A stretch of DNA of 64,000 bases, from the IMG/VR virus record IMGVR_UViG_3300042870_001823, positions 1 to 64,000 of that record; one strand, 5' to 3'. The stretch comes from a virus. The number at the start of each line of letters is the position of its first letter. Position 1 is the stretch's first letter. The notes below the pieces were generated by a model. That model was not told the origin of the DNA, made no database searches, and was given only the letters and a program-made list of their open reading frames with translations. Below, in pieces: positions 53,383 to 62,822 of this stretch. A program made the translations under genes and the position numbers.

Positions 53383-55254
53383 TTAAAACATCTTTCTTGC
53401 AATTTTTTTGGCTGATCTTTTAGTCCTCATGCCAGGATTTGCATTTATTTCTGAAGTTCTATTTTTAACTGGAGAAACATCAGCTGAGTTTTTATCTACA
53501 TCTGCTATATCGTCTAGTCCCATTTTAGGCATAAAGAAAGTATTGGAAAATGATTGAGTGTTTTGCGCAAAATTCATCTTATGAAACTCGCCATAGTTCT
53601 GGGTTATAGCTAGCAACGCTAGCATTAGTGCATCGTGTGCGTGATCCACTGCTGAACCGCCAGCTTCAAAAACTGGTCGACCAGAAGATGTGGTCCTAAT
53701 TACTATATAGGAAATCAATTGCATGTACATTTCTTCATCTTCTATTGGAAATAATATAACTTCTTTTTCCAGGTATTGCCTTAAGTTATCAACCATGTAT
53801 GGTTTAATTTCTTTTTTAATAGGAAGTTTCGTATACGGATCTCTTACTTCGATAGTTTCCCCAAAGCTAATACCCTTAACTCGTTCTCTTAATTGAGACT
53901 TAGGATTTTCCATACCATATTTATGAAGCAGTTCTACTTGAACCTCACCAAAACCACGGTCAACATAAATATGTTTAGGTTGAAGAAGTTCGTTCAATTC
54001 CACAATTCTATTGACACCTTTAGTTAATGTAAATTCAGATTTAGGTATTTCTTCCCTGTAACACATTCTGGTTTTATTTCTAAAACGCTCTTCTTCATAT
54101 AGTTCATTGCAGGTTTCAAGTACAACTATGTTTGTGCCTGCGCCATATTTATCCCAGTCAACACCAATTGTAAAAAAACTTCTAGCTGAAGTAATTTCCG
54201 GATAATATTTCCAGCCTGGATCAAGAAAAGCTTTATCTATATATTTCCTAGGGTAAACGCCTTCGCCATCTTCGCCCCAGTCGGCTTCAATTTCATGTCG
54301 ATATGCACCTTCTGAATACTGTTCTCTGAATTCTTCTTCTTGCTCTTTGGCGAAGAAAGGATTACAGTAGGAGGGAAACCAAAACTCTTTAAATCTATCA
54401 TTAGATAAACACCATTCCCAAAAACGTTCTCGTCTACCAGTTGGGGTTGATGCACCTATTAGAACCTTGTCTGGTTGGTCTTCAGCGGTCTTCTGGAGCA
54501 TTGCATACAGGGCGTCTAGGTCATCTGCATGCATGTAGTCCATTTCGTCTAAAACGATCACATGAGCTTCCTGACCACGAGCAACGTCTGACTTACCTCC
54601 CGAGCGCATGCCCGAGGTAAAGAATCTAATAGTTGATCCATTGGAAAACTGAATCATAAACTGAGGGGAAGTAACTTTTCTAGATATAGAGTTAGTTACC
54701 AATTCATTCTTAGAAGCTAATCTTAATATCTCTTGATAGATTAATTCTACGTGAGATTTCATTGGGGCAATAACCAAGCATCTTCCATCTTTGCTTGTAT
54801 AGCTATAATGAAGAAGATACAGGGCCATGCTGTAGGTTTTACCTAAACGACGACCAGCTCTCAGTACTTTTCTTAAAGAAGGGTCTCTCAATATTAAAGT
54901 CTGATACACTCTAGTTTCAGCACCGAGAAAGTGTCTACCCCAAGTGCATGGATCTTTTGCTAGATGAATCTGCCTTTGTTGTTCTGCAGAAATCCCAACT
55001 TCAAGCAATTCTCTATCTAGTTCAAAAGGCTCATCTACTAATAATGATAATTCATAATTAGTCACATCCCTACCCATAACGGGACTTCCATCCTTCCAGT
55101 TAAGGTGCTGTAATTTGTTTTGAAAAACCCATTCAATTCTATTGACTTGCTTAATGATCTCTGGGTCTTGAGCTTTAAGGATCTCCAAAAGATCTTCCCT
55201 AGGAAGCTTCTCCATCATTTTTCTAAATTTAATAGTTTTCTCTGCGATTGTCAT
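53383..55254 (-). CDS. terL: Large terminase subunit, 623 aa
   Basis: The packaging motor ATPase-nuclease. Walker A at residues about 133-140 (RAGRRLGKT), Walker B at about 232-237 (HVIVLDEMDY), and the coupling motif at about 267-274 (GASTPTGRR). The nuclease domain has Asp366 (GVDWDKYGAG), Asp432 (YVDRGFGEV) and a late DHAHDALML motif, the three acidic clusters of the RNase H-like fold. The ATG lies just after the preceding stop. The length is typical. Confidence 0.95.
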   Translation of the reverse strand: MTIAEKTIKFRKMMEKLPREDLLEILKAQDPEIIKQVNRIEWVFQNKLQHLNWKDGSPVMGRDVTNYELSLLVDEPFELDRELLEVGISAEQQRQIHLAKDPCTWGRHFLGAETRVYQTLILRDPSLRKVLRAGRRLGKTYSMALYLLHYSYTSKDGRCLVIAPMKSHVELIYQEILRLASKNELVTNSISRKVTSPQFMIQFSNGSTIRFFTSGMRSGGKSDVARGQEAHVIVLDEMDYMHADDLDALYAMLQKTAEDQPDKVLIGASTPTGRRERFWEWCLSNDRFKEFWFPSYCNPFFAKEQEEEFREQYSEGAYRHEIEADWGEDGEGVYPRKYIDKAFLDPGWKYYPEITSARSFFTIGVDWDKYGAGTNIVVLETCNELYEEERFRNKTRMCYREEIPKSEFTLTKGVNRIVELNELLQPKHIYVDRGFGEVQVELLHKYGMENPKSQLRERVKGISFGETIEVRDPYTKLPIKKEIKPYMVDNLRQYLEKEVILFPIEDEEMYMQLISYIVIRTTSSGRPVFEAGGSAVDHAHDALMLALLAITQNYGEFHKMNFAQNTQSFSNTFFMPKMGLDDIADVDKNSADVSPVKNRTSEINANPGMRTKRSAKKIARKMF

Positions 55255-55260
55255 AATTGT

Positions 55261-56763
55261 TTATCCAAAATGAGATGCCATCATTGCACCTTCTGATCCT
55301 AATGCTGATCTAGCATTAAGTCTTGAGTTTTGTATTGCTGCTACTCCTCGAGCCCTTGATGTTGCTGCCACTTCGTTGTCCTTGTATCCCATTCCAAACA
55401 TTGGTTTATCAATAGAGCCCTTCATAGATTTTACAGCATCTTTAGCTAAGTTGATGCCACTTTTGACAACTTCTCCACCCATTTTTCCAAGATCATATAC
55501 CAATGAAGCTGTAGCTAATAAGTTTAATCCAGGGATAGCCATCATTCCTGCTCTAGCCCCTAATACCATTGCACCTTGCTTAGTCCCTAGTGCTTTAGCT
55601 GTATTTTTTATACCAATAGTCTTAATAACACCTTGATCAAGTGCCTTTGTTGCCACCCTAGTCTTATTGCCTCCAAGTGCTGTTGACAAATGACTAACTG
55701 CCCTATTAGCACCAGTCATTGCTTCATCCATAAGTCCACCAGCACCAGAGTGGCCTAATGCTCCTCTGAAATAGCCTTGCATGAAACGTGATCCTTCAGT
55801 GGCTCCAGCAGAAGCCAATAAGTTTCCAGTAAGTCCAACTTGAGGACCACCTGCTAATGCTTTAGCCATTGGTGACATTGTTGCTGTGGGACCTGCAGCT
55901 CTGGCAGCAGTTAATCTTTGAGCATATGATGTATTGGCCATTCCAATAGGAGCGGTACGCATGCCAGCGGCTACTTGAACTGTAGATTTACCCTGTAATA
56001 TAGCTGGATTATTCATCCCCGCTAGTCTTCGAACTTGTTCTTGACCAGTTGCTAATTGACGAGCTGCTCTGCCTGATCCTTTTCCAACCCTACGTTCTAA
56101 GGTATCAAGCTTTCTTCCAGCGGTCATCATCGACACCATACCACGTTGGAATACTTGTGTTTCTGGTGCTAGAGCTGCATCAGAGCCATATACTGCAGTT
56201 CTGAACGCACTACTCTTTGCTGCTTGGCTACCGCCCATTTTAGCTGCCATTTGAAATGGAGAATAAAATGGAGTTTTATCTGCGGCGTTAAACATTGCCA
56301 AAGAATTATATCTACCTAAAGCTGCTGGTCTAGTAGTTAAGTGGTTTGCCCTTGCTCCTTTGAGAAATGGCATTTTTGTGTCTGCGCCTACTGCTGCAGC
56401 TTTTCTAGCTCTAGTAGTTTTTGATCCATAAAATGCATTACTGCTAGGACTTTGAAGAATTCCTTCTTTAGTAAAGCCACCAAGTTTTCCTGGCCCACCA
56501 AAACTTCTACCACGTATGGACATTTCGCGACTGCGAATATTAACTTCTTTTCCAGCAATTGTAAATTGTTTAGCTGGAGTTTTGAATGTTTTGTCGCCAA
56601 ATCCAAAAGTTCTATTATTATCCCCAAAGCCACCACGCATCAAGGTGTTAGAGCCTCTATGTTGAGCAAACAGGAAAGACGCCGAAAAGCCAGGAAGATT
56701 CTCTAGCATTCTAAATGCTAATGGGGTTTCGCCTCCACTAAGCTCATTCTGGTCGGGATCCAT
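55261..56763 (-). CDS. Gly/Ala-rich internal virion protein, 500 aa
   Basis: No family recognised. Basic, Ala/Gly/Arg-rich, with a repeated GxxTF/RG pattern near the N-terminus and a hydrophobic C-terminal segment (GAMVLGARAGMMAIPGLNLLATASLVYDLG). It lies just before the terminase gene and after two related-looking hydrophobic proteins. The composition suits an internal head protein or membrane-inserting pilot protein that leaves with the DNA; this is inference. Confidence 0.58.
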   Translation of the reverse strand: MDPDQNELSGGETPLAFRMLENLPGFSASFLFAQHRGSNTLMRGGFGDNNRTFGFGDKTFKTPAKQFTIAGKEVNIRSREMSIRGRSFGGPGKLGGFTKEGILQSPSSNAFYGSKTTRARKAAAVGADTKMPFLKGARANHLTTRPAALGRYNSLAMFNAADKTPFYSPFQMAAKMGGSQAAKSSAFRTAVYGSDAALAPETQVFQRGMVSMMTAGRKLDTLERRVGKGSGRAARQLATGQEQVRRLAGMNNPAILQGKSTVQVAAGMRTAPIGMANTSYAQRLTAARAAGPTATMSPMAKALAGGPQVGLTGNLLASAGATEGSRFMQGYFRGALGHSGAGGLMDEAMTGANRAVSHLSTALGGNKTRVATKALDQGVIKTIGIKNTAKALGTKQGAMVLGARAGMMAIPGLNLLATASLVYDLGKMGGEVVKSGINLAKDAVKSMKGSIDKPMFGMGYKDNEVAATSRARGVAAIQNSRLNARSALGSEGAMMASHFG

Positions 56764-56765
56764 GT

Positions 56766-57402
56766 TTAACCCCTTCTGCTATTGTGCATGCCGAGAACCA
56801 TGTCACCATATGCTTGAGTAGAAGATGCTTGCATAGCTGAACCTTTTGCATAAGGTGATTCATTAAAAAATTGTTGATTTCTATTAACATAACTTCTTGC
56901 CATAGTTGATGCGCCTAGTGCTGCTCCTGCTACTGCCCCAATGGCACCAAGGGCTCCTCCACCAATTTTTGAAGGCACTCCTCCTTTGAGTAGTGTTTTG
57001 CCACCAATGCCTCGAATTTTGTTTCCACCAATAAGAGGAATGTCTTTTGCATAGTGTGTTGGAACATTTATGCTTTCCTTAAGAGTTTGCTGCTTAAGCA
57101 TAGAGCCTGCTGCTCCAGCACCTATTCCACCAAATATTCCACCAATTGCTGCACCACCTATAGTGCCTGCTGCTCCACCTTTTGAGCCAGTACCTGCATC
57201 AATTAAACCGCTAACACCCAAGCCTTGTGATCCCATAAAATATTTATCTGCTTCAGGATCACCAAAAGCAATATCATTACCAGCATTTATTACAGGGTCT
57301 ACTGTTTTTTTAGCAACGCCAGCAGCAAAAGCTCCGCCCTAGTAGGAGTCCAGCACCTTTTCCACCAAGCATCCTTGTTCCAATATTTGCTAATGCTGCC
57401 AT
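56766..57402 (-). CDS. Glycine-zipper membrane-type protein, made by +1 recoding at CGG (211 aa)
   Basis: ATG 57402 follows the exonuclease-protein stop, with GGAGG upstream, and reads MAALANIGTRMLGGKGAGLLLG. Codon 23 is CGG; the zero frame stops eight codons later. Skipping C gives GAFAAGVAKKTVDPVINAGN in the frame that ends at 56766. The total is 637 bp (3n+1). Two glycine-zipper segments (GGAAIGGIFGGIGAGAAG and GGGALGAIGAVAGAALGAS) suggest membrane insertion or pore formation during DNA entry. Gene finders start it at the internal ATG 57236, losing 55 residues. Confidence 0.77.
57334..57336 (-). promoter_or_regulatory. CGG +1 recoding site 5
   Basis: Codon 23, context GGG CGG AGC; +1 reading continues LLLG-GAFAAG. 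Confidence 0.78.
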
Positions 57403-57408
57403 TTAAAA

Positions 57409-60400
57409 TCATCCTCCATAAAGATGGTTATATTTGTTTGGACCCATTTGGGTGTGACCTATTTTGTTTCTGTCTAAGTTTCCAACAATACCGGCAGTAA
57501 CCAATGGGTCTCTTCTAGTACTTTGAGGGCTAGCAAGTGATGCTTGACTTCTTTGTGTTGCTCTTCTTGGGTTCCCAGGTTCTGTTGGTTGAGATTTTAC
57601 GGTCTCATCATAAAGATCAGATTCCCTGTTCTTCTTTGACATATAGTAACCAATACCTGCGGCAGCTAGACCTATTGCGGCATAACCTAAATTAGTTTTA
57701 TTTTTAAGAAATAAATCAGTCATTGGAGTTTTTATATCTGATCTTATTTTTTTAGTAAGGTCAACTTCTTCGCTTAAGACTCTAGATGTTCTAGATTTTC
57801 TAACTACACTTTCTGCTGCTCTTCTTGCCTTGGGATCATTTTCAAATATCTCTCCAAGTTCATTGGCCCTATTCAATGCCTGTTCAGCTTCTCTTTGAGC
57901 CATTTCATCAGTTAAACCAATAGCTAGATCACTTTGGGTGTTTCTCATAGCAGACAGTGTTAGTGCGCCATTTTCTGAATGGACTAATCTCATATGGTGA
58001 TTTGCTAATCTAACATCGTTATCTACTATGTCAAGATCTCCACCCATCAAAGCCTGAACTGCCTGCTGCACTGGCTGTCCTTCTATGTTTCCTACTACAA
58101 TTCCTTTTTGTCTAATTTTTTCAGCCAAATCTGCTGTAAGCCTATCTCTTTCTGCGGTGTCAGTACCTGCACCTATTGCTGCCAGTTTAGTCCTATCCAT
58201 AGTCTTAATATCTTCTAAACCATTTATATCACTAAGATAGTCAAAGTGTTCATTTATGTTATCTAGCATGCCTGTTGCAAGTTTCTTAGACTGTTCTTCG
58301 CTCAAAGACTTGTTTGCCCCAAAAACTAAGTTAATTCTAGCCCCAACTCCTTCAGGAGTATCTGCTTCAGATAAATAGCTCAATGTAAATCTATTTAAAC
58401 TGGTATCAAGTATATTGTCTACGTCACTAAAAGCTTTAATTTTGAGAGTTCTTGCTACACTACCGTCTGCTGCGGTAGTGCTGCCGTATTCAAATATTGA
58501 TTCAAAATTTCCCAATACCTTTGAAGCAGGAAGTGCTCCAGTAGCATCATATGCACCAACTAGTCTAGTGGTATCTTGGGCATTAAAGTAGGATAGTCCC
58601 ATCTCCCCAAGCAGGCCTGCATGTTTTGCGTGAGCCATGCTTCTTGATATGCCTTCTGTTCCAGCTGCCATTTGCCCAATGCCAGCTGTTGCTTGAGCTA
58701 ACTTAACGCTCATAACTCTGTCTTGTACATTGAGACTAGAAAAACCTAGGCCAGACCTTGCGGCATTTTGATGGTAGGAACTTATTATTGCATCGCCCAT
58801 ATGAAGAACTGGCTGAAGATCTCTAATTCCTTGTCCTCTTGTTGGTTCTCCAAATTGCTTAAACATTGTACTAACATCAGCTTTGGTCCCAAATTGTTCG
58901 TCAGTTAAACCTAAGGATCTAATTATTTGTTCAGAATCTGTTGTAGCAGATATTCCTTGAACTGCACTTCTAGCTTTAAATGATTCGTCTATCTTTGTTG
59001 CATCTGAATAACTAAAGTTACTTAAACTTATATTATTATTAGCAACATCTGATATAGCTTGTAGCCTACTTGATATATTTGATCTAGCTATTCCTTCGTC
59101 TACATCAATTGGACTTGCTGATCTTGAGTCTATAAATTGAAAAGCTTCTTTTGATTTATCATATCTTAATTGACCTCTGGCACTTGTTGATAATCCAAGT
59201 TCGGAACCAGCTATATCCTCTAGCGTTACATTTTTTGCACCTGCACCAGAAAGATAATCTATTCCACTTTTTTTTAAATGAGCAACATCGGCAACATTTG
59301 TAGTGGGAGTAAGAGCTGCTCCTCTTAAATATTGTTTTCTGCCTGATTTAACAAAATTAGAAGCTGAATCTAATTTACTCATATCCATAAAATCTAATTC
59401 TTCAGACAATTGGTATTTGTACAAAGTACCTTGCATATGAACGTCAGTTTTTGCAATATGGGATCCTGATTGAATTTTTGTCATTAAATCTTTTGCGTCT
59501 TTGCTTCCAGCTAATGCATCTCTTTCAATCAATTCCAATACGTTAGAGTTAGCAACTATATTTTCAATACTGGAAGGAGTCGTTGAACCACCTATAGAAA
59601 TCTTAGCTAAACTTTCTGGAGCTAATAATCTATTAACTTTAGCTGTAGCGTCTGGTAATCCTTCTGCTTTTTTTGAAAAATAGGCACTTAATGTTTCTTT
59701 TGTATCTATAAGGAAATCTTTATTCCCCTTATACTTTACGCCTTTGTATTCGTAATCTGCTCCAGAAATTCTATCAAAAACAGAATGCATTAAAGTTTTA
59801 GCTTCATCATCATATGCATCCAGTCCCTGTAATGTTTCTCCCATTTTTTGCAAGTCGAAAAAAATATTATGACCAGATAAATGGCTAATGTCGTTACTTA
59901 AAAATTGAGCAAAGAGTTTCTTAGACTCGGAAACAAACTCTGCTCCACCATTGGCCATCGACTTTACGTTGTCCGACCCTTCTATTATATTTACACCTTG
60001 AGATAGCAGCATACTGCCTTTTTGTGTTCTAATTCTTGCACTAGCCATTTGTAGATTTTCAAAAGCTGTTCCAAATGAGCTAACTTCGGCCCCACTGACA
60101 GAATCTGTAATTCTACCTGCAAACGATCTAACTTGAGATCCTCTTGTTACCCCAGTTGTTTCAACGTCAAATGTTAATATATTTCCAGAAGGCTTAAAGC
60201 CGAGTAGATTGCTGAGCTGCTGCCCTTTGCAGGGCATCTGATGTTAACATGTTGCTAACACCAAAATTAAAAGCAAGTTTACCCTCTTTATTTGGGTTTA
60301 CGTTAAAGAATGTTCTTTGCAAAAAACTTATAGCTGAGTGATTTGTTTTTTCTGTTTGATTAACATCAAATTTAGTTAAAGTCGAGTATAAGTTTTCTGA

Positions 60401-60802
60401 TGGAAATTCCATTCCAGGAATACCTGTCTTAGACAATAAAGTATCAAACCTAAGAACATTATCTCTAAAACTATCAGTCAACATTCGTTTTGTTTCGTAG
60501 TTAAAAACGCTTAAATCTATCTTACCCATCTTGCGCATTAGGTCAACATCTTTAACCCTAGACCCAAAAGCTAGGTTCTTAGAGCTCTTCATCATATCAA
60601 AAGCCATATCTTCAAATTGCTTGTATCTATTAATGAATTGGTCGTTAGTTCCAAAAATATCTTCTATTTGAGAAGTGCCCAATGCAGATTGCTGTACGGC
60701 ATTAGTCGGTAAATTTATTCCAGGAGAACTTCTTAAAGAGGCAATAAGTCTATCTAATAAAGTTGTTGTTGCTCCAAAGCCAGTTTTATCAGATAGTCTC
60801 AT
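57409..60802 (-). CDS. Virion-cluster protein with DnaQ-type exonuclease domain, made by +1 recoding at CGG (1130 aa)
   Basis: ATG 60802 opens a 200-codon frame ending ...LQRAAAQQST; codon 201 is CGG and the zero frame stops two codons later. Skipping C gives GGC (Gly) and GFKPSGNILTFDVETTG in the long downstream frame; total 3394 bp (3n+1). The DEDDh exonuclease residues follow in order: D212 and E214 (FDVETTG), D316 (GHNIFFD), D366 (FLIDT, accessory), H448 and D453 (HIAKTD, the HxAxxD motif). The rest is a long helical body and one membrane-like segment near the C-terminus (YAAIGLAAAGIGYYMS). Combining a nuclease with a long pilot-like protein suggests an injected or packaging-linked protein. 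The downstream frame's own ATG at 60237 has no ribosome site. Confidence 0.82.
60200..60202 (-). promoter_or_regulatory. CGG +1 recoding site 6
   Basis: Codon 201, context ACT CGG CTT TAA. The only site followed by C rather than A, so the signal is CGG itself, with GGC read as glycine. The stop lies one codon further on. Confidence 0.78.
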
Positions 60803-61538
60803 CCTGTATTACCTCTATTATCTCAGCATCTATGACTACATCAGCTTCTATGTATTCGTCAATTTCAAACTGTCCAGTTTTTTTGCGAATAAGTTTTTCA
60901 CGTTCTTTTTCAATATCTTTAACTTTGTACATAATGTCAGAGATAGCTTGGGCTGTGTCTAGTTGTGTTTGACCAATCTTAGCTTTAGCCTCGCGCGTAG
61001 CAAGAAGTTGATTGCGTAAATCTTTTCTTCTCTTGTGTAACTTATCTTCCAGCTCGACTGCAAGGTGCAATTCTTTTTTCATGATTGGCTCACCAGTATT
61101 GGAATCAATCCCAATAACGTTTTCTTGAATAAAATGTTCCTTGGCAAGAAGTTTAGTTTTACGCATGTACTGAACTTCTTGATCTACCAGGTCTCTAATC
61201 ATTGAAACTTCAACCAAATTTTCTGGGCTAACATCTAACTGATGCATATACTCATTTGTAAACTGAGAAACGATTGCCATTTCTAAAGGGCATGGATTTC
61301 CTTTGGGAGCTAAGTTCTCTTTTAATAAGGGACATGTATCAGCAAAGATGCATTTAGTTGCTTCACAGTTCATTGGGATTGAAGAAAACATTGCTGTTCT
61401 TGTTTTTTGTGGGCGAATCATTTCCACTACTTTTTCTTTATCTTCATCTGTCCAAGATTCAGGTAAGAATAAATCTGGTCTTAAGGACTCAAAACTTTTC
61501 AAGAAAGCATCTTTGTCGTATTTTTCTATATTAGACAT
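60789..61538 (-). CDS. Cys-motif protein, possible packaging accessory, 249 aa
   Basis: Contains C-x4-C-x5-C-x13-C (MNCEATKCIFADTCPLLKEN onward to GNPCPLE), a likely metal-binding knuckle of a kind I associate with phage proteins encoded near terminase. The C-terminal half is a long Lys/Glu/Arg coiled coil (HKRRKDLRNQLLATREAKAK). The gene overlaps the zinc-ribbon gene upstream and the exonuclease protein downstream, so it is tightly co-expressed. A small-terminase or DNA-binding role is possible but unproven. Confidence 0.62.
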   Translation of the reverse strand: MSNIEKYDKDAFLKSFESLRPDLFLPESWTDEDKEKVVEMIRPQKTRTAMFSSIPMNCEATKCIFADTCPLLKENLAPKGNPCPLEMAIVSQFTNEYMHQLDVSPENLVEVSMIRDLVDQEVQYMRKTKLLAKEHFIQENVIGIDSNTGEPIMKKELHLAVELEDKLHKRRKDLRNQLLATREAKAKIGQTQLDTAQAISDIMYKVKDIEKEREKLIRKKTGQFEIDEYIEADVVIDAEIIEVIQDETI

Positions 61539-61704
61539 TAAAATCTATCCATTCACTGGCTCTTAAGCCTTGTTCATCAAAGTGTTCTATTACTGAGCTT
61601 TTGCAGTTAGTGCAATAGTACTCTCTAGTATACTCGAAATTTTCCTTATCTTGAAAGAATTCGATTACATTCTGCAGTTGATGAGCACAGCGTGGGCACA
61701 TCAT
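61531..61704 (-). CDS. Small zinc-ribbon protein, 57 aa
   Basis: A short gene below the usual length cutoff. ATG 61704 (or 61701) gives MMCPRCAHQL...YYCTNCKSSV: two CxxC knuckles 24 residues apart, a zinc-ribbon. The stop overlaps the start of the 249-aa gene by eight bases, and the start lies four bases after the preceding stop, so it fills the gap exactly. It may bind DNA, RNA or a packaging partner. Confidence 0.78.
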   Translation of the reverse strand: MMCPRCAHQLQNVIEFFQDKENFEYTREYYCTNCKSSVIEHFDEQGLRASEWIDFNV

Positions 61705-61708
61705 AGGA

Positions 61709-62119
61709 TTAAAAACTATTAACTACTTCAGAGATACTCTTTTGGAGTTTATCTATTAGAGCTATATTTTCGCCGGCACTGATGAAAACGCCAATTTCTC
61801 GCATTTGATCTGGAGTTAAAACTGCAGTTGGCATGTACCTAGCACCTTTGCAAACCTCGCAGTAAAAGTCTTTTCCATTACTTGAGCACAAGCATCTCTC
61901 TATGATGCCAAAAAATTCTAAAGCTTCTGCGATATCAAACCACTTGCTTTTAAATAACTTCTTAGTTTGCTCTTTATATGCTCTTAATTTATACTGATCA
62001 CTAGAGAGCAAAGTTCCCATATCTAATGATTGTTTCATTAATTCATTAATTGTCTTATATAAAAAATTGGGTAATTCAAAATCTCCATTGGAATTTATAT
62101 AGCTTTTCCAATCACTCAT
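61709..62119 (-). CDS. Zinc-knuckle protein, 136 aa
   Basis: Helical N-terminal 75 residues, then CLCSSNGKDFYCEVCKGARY (C-x-C-x8-C-x2-C) and a C-terminal helical region. It is the first of three consecutive genes with cysteine knuckles, which suggests a complex or shared role in packaging or transcription. No family recognised. Confidence 0.65.
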   Translation of the reverse strand: MSDWKSYINSNGDFELPNFLYKTINELMKQSLDMGTLLSSDQYKLRAYKEQTKKLFKSKWFDIAEALEFFGIIERCLCSSNGKDFYCEVCKGARYMPTAVLTPDQMREIGVFISAGENIALIDKLQKSISEVVNSF

Positions 62120-62147
62120 AACATTTCACATTCTTTTTAGTTTAAAA

Positions 62148-62597
62148 CTAGTATCTAGTCATTCCAGATCTTCCAGAAGATGTTCCATCGCCTCTTCTGT
62201 TCATTGCTAATCCTGCTATGACTGCAGCTCCTGCTCCAATCATAAGGCCCTTATTGCTTAGAAGCTTACCCTTTGGATTTACATTTGGAATTGGCGGAAC
62301 TCTAACTGGTTTTGGAGGGCCCTGCATTGCCCCCAGCGCACTTCCAGCTGGTCTTGGGGTTGTTCTACCTCGAGCATATTGTCCGCCAGGTGGGGGTCTT
62401 GATGCAATAGGTCTTCTAGGTGGTGCTGATACTCTAGCTCCAGGTGGAGGTCTTACTGCAGCCATTCTAGCAGGAGTCATTTGAGCTCCAGCATTTGCCG
62501 GAGATATGAACCTTTGTCCAGGCGTTCTTTGAGTGTGACCACCCATTCTGTTTAAAGCTACTGAACCGTATCCGTTGGGGTTTCCTACTGGCATCAT
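62148..62597 (-). CDS. Arg/Pro/Gly-rich protein with membrane segment, 149 aa
   Basis: A basic low-complexity N-terminal 105 residues (repeated RPPPG and APPRRP) followed by a hydrophobic segment (GLMIGAGAAVIAGLAMN) and a short Arg/Ser tail. GGAGG precedes the double ATG. The layout resembles the tail ends of the larger virion proteins here. Possibly DNA-binding and membrane-associated. Confidence 0.62.
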   Translation of the reverse strand: MMPVGNPNGYGSVALNRMGGHTQRTPGQRFISPANAGAQMTPARMAAVRPPPGARVSAPPRRPIASRPPPGGQYARGRTTPRPAGSALGAMQGPPKPVRVPPIPNVNPKGKLLSNKGLMIGAGAAVIAGLAMNRRGDGTSSGRSGMTRY

Positions 62598-62642
62598 GGC
62601 CTCCTACAAATGTATTATACAGTTATAGTAACCATTAAAGTA

Positions 62643-62822
62643 TTACTTGTTAGTATGCGTTTTTTTGTAATCTCTTAATTGATTAGATGACTCTTTAGCT
62701 TGTTCTAGAGTCAGACCTGGATATGATGTATATTTATCATTCATTACTCTTAATTGCTCTAAACTTGTAGCTTTAGGAGCTAAGTAGAATTTGCTTCTTA
62801 GTTTAATTTCTTCTTCAGTCAT
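62643..62822 (-). CDS. Small hypothetical protein, 59 aa
   Basis: ATG 62822 overlaps the Clp-type gene stop (ATGACTGA). The product MTEEEIKLRSKFYLAP...SYPGLTLEQAKESSNQLRDYK is charged and helical. Just below a 60-aa cutoff; supported by the stop/start overlap and lack of any other gene in the gap. Confidence 0.68.
   Translation of the reverse strand: MTEEEIKLRSKFYLAPKATSLEQLRVMNDKYTSYPGLTLEQAKESSNQLRDYKKTHTNK

Noticed and set aside
60222-60235. Hairpin GCCCT-GCAA-AGGGC near the frame switch of the exonuclease gene
   Set aside because: A neat GNRA-type hairpin, but it lies upstream of the CGG site, and none of the other five sites has one, so it is probably not part of the recoding signal.
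20654-60802. Explaining the six frame breaks as sequencing errors or pseudogenes
   Set aside because: Random indels would vary in sign, size and context. All six are +1 at an in-frame CGG, a codon I found nowhere else in frame, and the same 9-mer (AGTTCCGTT) occurs in an intact gene near 51045. Read data are still needed to close this.
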